Shown here: one piece after another, positions 13,099-19,640 of the stretch
Numbering within the stretch: the first letter of the stretch is position 1
Layout of the letters: every line of letters starts with the position of its first letter
Assembly (NCBI GenBank): GCA_946480295.1
Contig: CAMLIT010000083.1
Location: 1 to 20,347 of the forward strand
Direction of reading: 5' to 3'
Length of the DNA: 20,347 bases
From: an uncultured Gemmatimonadota bacterium
Lineage (GTDB): Bacteria > Gemmatimonadota > Gemmatimonadetes > Gemmatimonadales > Gemmatimonadaceae
Position numbers and translations under genes: made by a program
Notes under the pieces: generated by a model
What the model was told of the DNA's origin: nothing
The model's input: the letters and a program-made list of their open reading frames with translations, nothing else
The model's database searches: none

Positions 13099-15912
13099 AT
13101 GCGGTACCCGGACCTCCGCTGCGACGTGTTCTCGATGGAGCAACTGCTCGAGCTCGTGGACGCGCCGCTGCCGGGGGGAGCCGGTGGACGGCGGCAGCCG
13201 CGGGCCGGGCGCGCGCTCTTCCGCGACCTGCACCTCGACACCGCGGACGACGCGCTGCGCCGCCGCGGCGTATCGCTCCGACTGCGGATCGGCGCCGACG
13301 ACCGGCGGCGGCTGATCCTCTCCATCGCCGATCCTCGCGAGCGCGACGCCGGCGGCGCAGGCGAGTGCCACGACTCGGCCGTGCGATCGGCGGACGCCAT
13401 GGCCGCGCTGCGCGAGCCGACGGCGGTGGGGCGGCGGCTGCGCGCGCTCGTGGATCCCGAGCGGCTCGAGCTGCGCGCCGACCTCGAGGTCGAGCGGTAT
13501 GTGCGCGTCGCCCGCCGCGACTGGCTGGGACGGGCCGCGCTCGTCGTGCTCTACGAGCAGGTGACGGTGCGCCGCGAGCGCGCGACGCGCAGCTTCCAGC
13601 AGATCAGGATCCGGCCGGTGCACGCGGCGACCGCGGAAGCGGAGGCGCTCGCGCAGGCGTACGAACGGGAGCACGGGCTGCGTCGGACGAGCGCGGACAC
13701 GCGCACGCGCGCCGACCTGCTCCTCAAGTGGATGGAGACCGAGGGGAGCTTCGCCGGCGTCTCGCGCGACTGGCCCGTCGCCGCGCTGGTCGCCCCGCGC
13801 GCCGCGGGCGAGTCGGCCGACGCGCCGCCCTTCCTGAACAGCGAGCTGAGTCTCGTCGAGTTCAACGCGCGCGTGCTCGCGATGGCGGAGGACGCGACGC
13901 TGCCGCTCGGCGAGCGGCTGCGCTTCCTCGCCATCGTCAGCGCCAACCTCGACGAGTTCTTCGGCGTCCGCGTCGCCGGGCTGCGCGACGCGACGCGCGA
14001 GCTGCTCGAGGAGCAGAGCGAGGAGGCGCTGTCGCGGCAGTCGCAGCTCGCGCTCGTCGCCAGCCGCGTGGCGACGCTGGTCGCGCGCCAGTACCGCTGC
14101 CATCGCGAGTGCATCGCCCTCCTCGCCGCGGCCGGCGTGCGGGTGCGCGCGTGGGCCGAGCTGGACGAACGCCAGCGCGAGCTGCTGCGGGCGCACTTCC
14201 GCGACGAGGTCTACCCCGCCCTGACGCCACTCGCCATGACCCTCGCGCCGGGACACCCCTTCCCCCGGCCGCCGCACCTGTCGCTGTCGCTGGCCGTCGT
14301 GCTGCTCGATCGGCATGGCGGCGCGCCGCGCCTCGCCTGCATCGAGCTGCCGCGCGAGCTGCCGCGGATCGTCCCCGTCTCCGGCGGCGGCGACGTCGTC
14401 CTCGTCGAGGAGCTGGTGCGGGCGAATCTCGACGTGCTCTACCCCGCGTCGCGCATCGAACAGGCGCACGTCTATCGCGCCACGCGCGGCGCCGACCTCG
14501 CCCTCGACGAGGACGCGGCGGACGACCTCCGCGACGCGGTGGACGAGGCGACGCGGCAGCGGTGGGGGAACGCGGTGGTGCGCGTCGAGGTGGAGCGCGC
14601 GATGCCCCTCGTCATCCGCGACCTGGTGCTCGCCGAGCTGCGCGCCGACGCACCGCCCGGCACCCTCCCGCTCTCGCACGCGGACCTGTACGAGATCGAC
14701 GGGCCGCTCGACCTGCGGCACGTCGCGGCGCTCCCCGTGCCGCGCGCGCTGGCGTGCCGCGAGCTCGCGAGCCCCGGGCGCGGCGACGGCGAGCCGCTGT
14801 GGGCGGCGATCCGCGCGCACGACCTGCTGCTCCACCATCCGTTCGATCCCTTCGCGGACACGGTGCAGCGCTTCTTCGCCGACGCAGCGCGGGATCCCGA
14901 CGTCGTGTCGATCAAGACGACCCTCTACCGCACCGGCGACGACTCGCCGGTGGTGGACGCGCTGCGCGACGCGGCGGCGCGCGGGAAGCAGGTCGCGGCC
15001 TTCGTCGAGCTGAAGGCGCGCTTCGACGAGGAGCGCAACGTCGCGTCGACGCGGGCGATCGAGGAGGCCGGCGGGCGGGTCGTCTACGGGCTCGTCGGCC
15101 TGAAGAACCACGCCAAGGTCACGCTCGTCGCGCGGCGCGAGGAGGGGCGGCTCCGGCGGTATGTGCACGTGGGCACCGGCAACTACAACGCGCTCACCGC
15201 CCGGCAGTACACGGACCTGAGCCTCTTCTCGGCGGACGAGGGGCTCGCCGAGGACGTGTCCCGCTTCTTCAACGCGCTGACGGGGACCTCGCGGCCGCCG
15301 GAGCGTCTCGAGCACGGGGCGCTCGTCGCGCCGACGCAGCTCCTGCCGGAGATCCTCGAGCGGATCGAGCGCGAGGCGGGGCACGCGCGCGCCGGCCGGC
15401 CGGCGGGGATCCGGCTCAAGTTGAACGGGCTCTCCCACCCCGAGGTGATCCGGGCGCTCTACGCCGCGTCACGGGCGGGGGTGCCCGTGGACCTCGTCGT
15501 GCGCGGCGTGTGCACGCTGCGCCCCGGCGTCCCCGGGCTCTCGGCGGGGATCCGCGTCGTGGGGATCGTCGGGCGGCTCCTCGAGCACTCGCGCATCTAC
15601 CACTTCGTCAACGGCGGCGAGGCCGAGTACCTGATCGGCTCCGCCGACCTGCGCCCGCGCAACCTGCGCCGGCGGATCGAGCTGCTCGCCCCGGTGCGCG
15701 ACGCGCGCGGCCGGGCGCTGCTCTACCGGCTCCTCGACCTCTACCTCGCCGACCCCACCGCGTGGGAGCTCCAGCCGGGCGGCGAGTACGTGCAGCGGCA
15801 CGGCGACGGGCCGTCCACGCAGGAGCGGCTGCTGCGCGAGGCGGCGCGGCCGCTCAGCGCCCCAGGCACCGGTCCACGATCTCCCGCTTCGCCGCTCGCG
15901 GATCGTCGATGA
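13099..15912 (+). CDS. ppk1: Polyphosphate kinase 1 with an amino-terminal CYTH-like extension
   Basis: The 937-residue protein is longer than the usual 690-730 for PPK1. Residues about 245-915 are a full PPK1: FLNSELSLVEFNARVL and FLAIVSANLDEFFGVRVAGL (amino domain), then HHPFDPFADTVQRF and SIKTTLYRT. Next come LKNHAK with His671, equivalent to the autophosphorylated His435 of E. coli, YVHVGTGNYN, and EHSRIYHF with the second active histidine (H830). It should make polyphosphate from ATP reversibly, in the cytoplasm. Residues 1-244 are extra. LHLDTADDALRRRGVSLRLRI and ALVVLYEQVTVRR…SFQQIRIR look like a CYTH/triphosphate-tunnel domain, but the acidic metal ligands (amino ExExK, carboxyl ExE) are not visible, so it may be inactive. 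The last 19 codons overlap the convergent CotH-like gene. No clear Shine-Dalgarno precedes the ATG. Confidence 0.9.
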   Translation: MRYPDLRCDVFSMEQLLELVDAPLPGGAGGRRQPRAGRALFRDLHLDTADDALRRRGVSLRLRIGADDRRRLILSIADPRERDAGGAGECHDSAVRSADAMAALREPTAVGRRLRALVDPERLELRADLEVERYVRVARRDWLGRAALVVLYEQVTVRRERATRSFQQIRIRPVHAATAEAEALAQAYEREHGLRRTSADTRTRADLLLKWMETEGSFAGVSRDWPVAALVAPRAAGESADAPPFLNSELSLVEFNARVLAMAEDATLPLGERLRFLAIVSANLDEFFGVRVAGLRDATRELLEEQSEEALSRQSQLALVASRVATLVARQYRCHRECIALLAAAGVRVRAWAELDERQRELLRAHFRDEVYPALTPLAMTLAPGHPFPRPPHLSLSLAVVLLDRHGGAPRLACIELPRELPRIVPVSGGGDVVLVEELVRANLDVLYPASRIEQAHVYRATRGADLALDEDAADDLRDAVDEATRQRWGNAVVRVEVERAMPLVIRDLVLAELRADAPPGTLPLSHADLYEIDGPLDLRHVAALPVPRALACRELASPGRGDGEPLWAAIRAHDLLLHHPFDPFADTVQRFFADAARDPDVVSIKTTLYRTGDDSPVVDALRDAAARGKQVAAFVELKARFDEERNVASTRAIEEAGGRVVYGLVGLKNHAKVTLVARREEGRLRRYVHVGTGNYNALTARQYTDLSLFSADEGLAEDVSRFFNALTGTSRPPERLEHGALVAPTQLLPEILERIEREAGHARAGRPAGIRLKLNGLSHPEVIRALYAASRAGVPVDLVVRGVCTLRPGVPGLSAGIRVVGIVGRLLEHSRIYHFVNGGEAEYLIGSADLRPRNLRRRIELLAPVRDARGRALLYRLLDLYLADPTAWELQPGGEYVQRHGDGPSTQERLLREAARPLSAPGTGPRSPASPLADRR

Positions 15913-16993
15913 CGCGGTAGAAGTCGTCGAAGTACTCGAGCGTGCCGCGCACGCGGTCCGGCGCGAGCAGCCTGCCGAGCGAGTCGGCGTACAGCGCGTA
16001 GATCGCCTGCTTCCTCTGGTCGAAGAGGGCGAACGCCTTCGGGAAGTACTCGTCAGGCACGCAGTAGCCCCGGTACAGCCGGTCGCGGACGGTGCGGATC
16101 GACAGCCGCGGGTCCACCGTCGCGTAGCGCGCGTCCACCGCGCCGCTGAAGTCGAAGTCGTGCGCGACGCCGTAGTAGCTCGTGACGCGCTGCAGGAGCT
16201 CCACGTTGTGGAGCGCGGCGACGGAGAAATCCGTGTTGCCGATCAGGTACTGGAACACGCCGAGCACGGCATCGTTCGTCGGATCGAGGTCGCCGGGCTG
16301 CGCCCCCTGCTGCTTGACGACCATCGCCGCGTTGCGGTCGGCCAGCGCGTCGACGTCCTCGAGCAGGAAGGCGTAGCGCGTGGCGAAGGGCTTCGTGCTC
16401 CCGCTGTCGACGTAGCTCACGCGCGCGAGGCGCACGCGGTGGCTCATCGGGGTGAGGAGGTTGTACACGCGGTAGAGCTGGAACTCCTCGAGGAGGTACT
16501 GCTCGTACTCGTCGTTGTCGCGGCAGTGGACGACGAGCTTGAGGTTCTCCTGCTTCGCGAACGCCGTGTGCTTCACGTCGTCGCGGTCGAAGTGGAGGCG
16601 GAGGGGCGGGAGGTCGCAGTTGTGGCGGCGCCAGATGCCGCGCGAGCGCACCTCGACGGGAACGTCCACCGCGGCGCCGTCCTCGCCGACGTACGTCAGC
16701 CGCGCCCAGTGGTAGGGCGGCGTGTCCGGCCGGTCGCGCCTGATCCGCCCGTAGTTGGCGGTGAGCGTGAAGTGGAGGATGCCGTCCTGCCTGAAGAGCG
16801 GCGCCGGCGTCAGCCCGGCGGTGTCGCCGCGCTGCGCCCGCTCGATCTGCTTCTGCGCCTTCTGTGCGCGCTTCGCCGCCCTGGCGGCCTTCGCGGAATC
16901 GGTCCCCTGCTGCTTCGCCTGGGCCGACGACGCCGCGGGCGCGGCCGCGGCGAGCAGGAGGGCGGCGAGCAGCAGGCGGGGCGTGCGGTGCAT
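15854..16993 (-). CDS. Secreted CotH-like protein (kinase-like fold)
   Basis: This 379-residue protein has a signal peptide (about 1-25, ending SSAQ) and an Ala/Lys/Gln-rich helical stretch (about 32-57) likely to form a coiled coil. The body resembles CotH-type kinases: VPVEVRSRGIWRR-x-N-C, then KHTAFAKQENLKLVVHCRD with LLEEFQLYRVYNLLT. Next come RYAFLLEDVDAL, LIGNTDFSVAALHN (a D…HN catalytic-loop-like pair) and VAHDFDFSG (a metal-binding DxD-like segment). CotH proteins in Bacillus and Mucorales phosphorylate or decorate surface proteins; here the target is unknown. GGAGG lies 4 nt before the ATG. It lies 33 bp after the DUF4956 gene in one operon and overlaps ppk1 tail-to-tail by 59 bp. 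The CotH assignment is by pattern and needs a profile search. Confidence 0.65.
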   Translation of the reverse strand: MHRTPRLLLAALLLAAAAPAASSAQAKQQGTDSAKAARAAKRAQKAQKQIERAQRGDTAGLTPAPLFRQDGILHFTLTANYGRIRRDRPDTPPYHWARLTYVGEDGAAVDVPVEVRSRGIWRRHNCDLPPLRLHFDRDDVKHTAFAKQENLKLVVHCRDNDEYEQYLLEEFQLYRVYNLLTPMSHRVRLARVSYVDSGSTKPFATRYAFLLEDVDALADRNAAMVVKQQGAQPGDLDPTNDAVLGVFQYLIGNTDFSVAALHNVELLQRVTSYYGVAHDFDFSGAVDARYATVDPRLSIRTVRDRLYRGYCVPDEYFPKAFALFDQRKQAIYALYADSLGRLLAPDRVRGTLEYFDDFYRVIDDPRAAKREIVDRCLGR

Positions 16994-17026
16994 GGATCCT
17001 CCCCGATGGTGAGGAGTGGACGCTCG

Positions 17027-18064
17027 TCAGGCGATCTCGACGCCGACGACGTCGGGACCGCCGTGCGAGCGCACCGTCTCGAGCAGCTCCTCGGGCGGCT
17101 TCGTCTTCTTGAGGAAGACGGTGTACTCGACGACGTGGGTGCCGTCGGGCTCGTGCACGACACCGCCGTAGCGCCAGCGCTTCAGCAGGTCGTCGAAGAG
17201 CGGCTCGACCGCGGTACGCGAGCCCTGGACATCGTAGGTGCGCACGCGCAGCAGCGCCTCGCGCCGCCCCTCCCGATCCGGCTCCTCGGGGTTGTTGCGG
17301 CGCATCCGCCGCCAGGCGCGATCGGCGATCGCGCCGAGCTGCTCCTGGCTCATCTTGTCGAACACCTCCTGGTCCAGCCGCGCCACGAACGTCCCCGTGC
17401 GGCTCAGCGCCTCCAGCGCGCGCTGCTTCCGCCGCTCGGCCATGAGCCCCTCGAGGTGCGCGGGCGTGCGCCCGAAGTCCGTGTACCAGAGCAGGAGCAC
17501 CACGGTGTTGAAGATGACCGAGATCACGAACGCCACCGGCACCTCCACGGCGGCGGCGAGCCCGATCGCCGTCGCGAGGAAGATGTACACGGCGTCCTTG
17601 CTGTCCTCGAGGGTGTTGCGGAAGCGGACGGCGGCGACGATCCCGGCGAGGCCGAAGGCGAGGGCGACGCTGTACTTCACGAGCACGACGACGCCGGCGA
17701 CGGCGATCGGAAGCACCATCAGCGTCTGCACGACCGACTGCTGGTAGCCGCGCTTCGCCCGGGTGAGGATGTACACCCACGCCACCGGCAGCGAGAGGAG
17801 GGCCGAGCTGATCATCGCCAGCGCGACCGTGATGGCAAGCGTCGCCTGGTCCATCGGCGGCCCCGCCGCCTTCTCCAGCGCCTTGCCCCCGGCCGGCCCC
17901 GCGCCGACGAGGGCGTCGAGCGCGGTCTGCGGGATGGCCTGGGCGTGCGGGAGGCTGGTCCAGAGGAGCCGCGCGAGCAGCGCCAGCGCCGCGTAGTAGA
18001 CCACGACGCGGACCACGACGTTCCTCGCGAGCGCGTTCGTCAGCCGGGCACTGCGCCAGAACAC
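17027..18064 (-). CDS. DUF4956 integral membrane protein
   Basis: This 345-residue protein starts with GTG behind GGAGG (6 nt spacing). It has a transmembrane segment near 18-38 and a core of three or four more segments (about 75-195). The core contains SLPVAWVYILTRAKRGYQQSVVQT, ALAFGLAGIVAAVRFRNTLEDSKDAVYIFLATAIGLAAAV and FNTVVLLLWYTDFGR. These are the hallmarks of DUF4956. The rest (about 205-345) is a soluble cytoplasmic domain ending in an ACT-like beta/alpha pattern (VVEYTVFLKK…VRSHGGPDVVGVEIA). In many bacteria this family is encoded beside VTC-type polyphosphate polymerases and CotH proteins. Here CotH follows at 33 bp, and a polyphosphate kinase lies just beyond it. Its role is not established; transport or channelling of polyphosphate or its substrate is a guess. 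Confidence 0.88.
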   Translation of the reverse strand: MFWRSARLTNALARNVVVRVVVYYAALALLARLLWTSLPHAQAIPQTALDALVGAGPAGGKALEKAAGPPMDQATLAITVALAMISSALLSLPVAWVYILTRAKRGYQQSVVQTLMVLPIAVAGVVVLVKYSVALAFGLAGIVAAVRFRNTLEDSKDAVYIFLATAIGLAAAVEVPVAFVISVIFNTVVLLLWYTDFGRTPAHLEGLMAERRKQRALEALSRTGTFVARLDQEVFDKMSQEQLGAIADRAWRRMRRNNPEEPDREGRREALLRVRTYDVQGSRTAVEPLFDDLLKRWRYGGVVHEPDGTHVVEYTVFLKKTKPPEELLETVRSHGGPDVVGVEIA

Positions 18065-18091
18065 ACCGGACCTCCGGAGGTGGATACGGTC

Positions 18092-18120
18092 AATATCCGC
18101 CCCCGGCCGTGCCCGCGAAA
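18092..18120 (-). promoter_or_regulatory. Tentative promoter of the DUF4956-CotH operon
   Basis: On the minus strand TTTCGC (18115-18120) and GATATT (18092-18097) are 17 bp apart, in the 94-bp gap after the oxidase operon terminator. Between it and the GTG lies the palindrome CCTCCGGAGG (18071-18080), which contains the ribosome binding site. Motif quality is modest. Confidence 0.25.
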
Positions 18121-18122
18121 GG

Positions 18123-18158
18123 GCGGAGCGCGAGCGGCCGCCGCCGCTCGCGCTCCGC
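18123..18158 (-). terminator. Rho-independent terminator of the oxidase operon
   Basis: A perfect 15-bp stem, GCGGAGCGCGAGCGG (18123-18137) with its complement at 18144-18158, encloses a 6-nt loop. It starts at the base next to the cytochrome c stop codon (18159-18161). On the minus strand a short TTT tract follows. It separates the oxidase operon from the DUF4956 operon, both on the minus strand. Confidence 0.75.
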
Positions 18159-18563
18159 TCAGTGGATCGAGTACAGGTACGCCGCGATGTCCCGCGCCTG
18201 CCCCTCCGGCACGCCGAGATTCGGCATCGCGGTGCCCGGCTCGATCGCCTGCGGGACCTCGATCCACCGGATGAGGAAGTCCGGCGTGTTCGGCACCTCC
18301 CCGGCGATGTACGTCCGCCTGCTCCAGAAGTAGAGGGGCGGCCCCACCGTGCCCTTCGCCGTCGACACGCCGGGGATGGTGTGGCACGACCCGCAGCCGA
18401 AGGTCTCGATCGCGACCTTGCCGCGCGCCGCGTCCCCGCCCGGGACGGTGTACTGCGGCTCGCGCCCCGCCGCCTCGTTGCATGCCGCCGGCACGACCAT
18501 CGCCAGCGCCGCCAGCATCGGCAGCACGCACTCGCGCAGCCGCCCTCTCACGCTTCCCCGCAT
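18159..18563 (-). CDS. Lipoprotein cytochrome c (class I), oxidase-associated
   Basis: This 134-residue protein has a lipoprotein signal with lipobox PAAC (Cys28). Its single haem site is CGSCH at 57-61, and the second axial ligand is probably Met113 in GTAMPNLGV. Around it are GPPLYFWSRRTYIAGEVPNTPDFLIRWI and a carboxyl helix (DIAAYLYSIH), as in small class I cytochromes c. Lipid-anchored to the outer face of the membrane, it would pass electrons to the terminal oxidase encoded just upstream. Good ribosome site: GGGAGG 4 nt before the ATG. It is the last gene of the operon, 22 bp after the preceding one, with a strong terminator directly behind. In other oxidases a cytochrome c domain is fused to subunit II; no subunit II is within this window. 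Confidence 0.9.
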   Translation of the reverse strand: MRGSVRGRLRECVLPMLAALAMVVPAACNEAAGREPQYTVPGGDAARGKVAIETFGCGSCHTIPGVSTAKGTVGPPLYFWSRRTYIAGEVPNTPDFLIRWIEVPQAIEPGTAMPNLGVPEGQARDIAAYLYSIH

Positions 18564-18585
18564 GGAGCCTCCCTGGTGCCCGCGA

Positions 18586-19038
18586 TCAACTGAGTATGCA
18601 TACCGGCAGAGTCACGATCGGCAGCGCGTTCATCAGCACCCCGTAGATGAAGATGCCGCTCACGAGGAGCCCGGCGACCGCCATGAAGCGCGCCCGCCCC
18701 TCGCCCACCTCGGCGACCTCGCGATGCTCGCCCTCGTGGCCGTGGCGGGTGACCGACCACGAGTGCAGGGCCGTGAACAGGGCGGCGACGGCGACGACGA
18801 GGCACAGCACGCTCACGGCGATCGCGACCGCGCGCACCCCGCCGAAGCTCGACGAGGCCACCGGCGTATCGTTCGGATAGCAGAAGTGCGCGACGAGCGC
18901 GTAGTCCACGATGAGCTGGATCGCCCAGACGACCGGCCCGCCGAAGATGCCGAACCAGAGCTTCCAGAGGGGAACGAGGCCACGTCGGGGCGCGGCGTGT
19001 CCCGGCATCCCCGGGTGCTCGAAGATCCTGGCGGTCAT
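18586..19038 (-). CDS. Small membrane protein of the cytochrome oxidase operon
   Basis: The ATG at 19038 overlaps the TGA of the subunit III gene as ATGA, showing coupled translation. The 150-residue product has hydrophobic segments at about 30-50 (LWFGIFGGPVVWAIQLIVDYALVAHF), 70-93 (VAIAVSVLCLVVAVAALFTAL) and 118-148 (MAVAGLLVSGIFIYGVLMNALPIVTLPVCI), separated by a His/Glu-rich loop (HGHEGEHREVAEVGE). The length and position fit an accessory or assembly protein in place of the small subunit IV, but I do not recognise the family. The His/Glu loop could bind metal, which would suit an assembly role; that is a guess. Confidence 0.75.
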   Translation of the reverse strand: MTARIFEHPGMPGHAAPRRGLVPLWKLWFGIFGGPVVWAIQLIVDYALVAHFCYPNDTPVASSSFGGVRAVAIAVSVLCLVVAVAALFTALHSWSVTRHGHEGEHREVAEVGEGRARFMAVAGLLVSGIFIYGVLMNALPIVTLPVCILS

Positions 19039-19637
19039 GAGAACCGGGGGGTGATGTAGAGGGAGAAGAAGACGACCAGCCACACCGCGTCGACGAAGTG
19101 CCAGTACATCGCGGCGTTCGTCACCGCGAGGTGTCGGTCGGCGTCGAACCAGCCACGCCACGCCCAGACCTGCACGACCACGTTGATGATCAGCCCGACC
19201 AGCACGTGCGCGCCGTGGAAGCCGGTGATCGTGAAGAACAGGCCGCCATAGGCGTTGGACTGCGGCGAGAACGCCTTGTGGCTGTACTCGATCCCCTGGA
19301 TCACGAGGAAGACGACGCCGAGGATCAGCGTGAGGAGCATGCCGAGGCGGAGGCGAAGCTGGCTGCCGACGCGGATCCCCCGCTCCGCCCACCACATCGT
19401 CCCGCTGCTGACGATCAGGATGACCGTGTTGGGGAGCGACAGCTTCAGGTCGGGCGGGCCGCCGGGCGGGTAGGGCCCGGTGGTCATCGACCCGACGTAG
19501 TAGTACGCGAACAGGAAGTACGCGAAGAGCATCGCCTCGGTGGTGATGATGAGCAGCATCACCACCCAGCCGGGATTGCTCCGCTGCGCCGGGTTGATCG
19601 GAAGGTCGTAGGGGGTGGGGTTCGCCGCGGTCGCCAT
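19035..19637 (-). CDS. ctaE: Cytochrome c oxidase subunit III, short form
   Basis: This 200-residue integral membrane protein has about five transmembrane segments, starting with WVVMLLIITTEAMLFAYFLFAYYY, which holds the subunit III glutamate. Further motifs are SLPNTVILIVSSGTMWWAE, LGVVFLVIQGIEY, FFTITGFHGAHVLVGL with the typical G-F-H-x-x-H-V, and AAMYWHFVDAVWLVVFFSLYI. This matches the haem-copper oxidase subunit III family, in the form lacking the first two helices of the seven-helix type. Subunit III stabilises the catalytic subunit and the proton uptake path. It follows the subunit I gene by only 3 bp and overlaps the next gene by 4 bp, so all four genes form one operon. Confidence 0.95.
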   Translation of the reverse strand: MATAANPTPYDLPINPAQRSNPGWVVMLLIITTEAMLFAYFLFAYYYVGSMTTGPYPPGGPPDLKLSLPNTVILIVSSGTMWWAERGIRVGSQLRLRLGMLLTLILGVVFLVIQGIEYSHKAFSPQSNAYGGLFFTITGFHGAHVLVGLIINVVVQVWAWRGWFDADRHLAVTNAAMYWHFVDAVWLVVFFSLYITPRFS

Positions 19638-19640
19638 GGG

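Noticed and set aside
13012..15438. Long open frame on the minus strand opposite ppk1 (808 codons)
   Set aside because: Its product is Arg/Glu/His-rich low complexity, as expected from antisense of GC-rich coding DNA, and ppk1 on the plus strand has clear family motifs.
16160..18274. Long plus-strand frame (704 codons) opposite the CotH-like and DUF4956 genes
   Set aside because: Antisense shadow; the minus strand has signal peptide, membrane helices and good ribosome sites.
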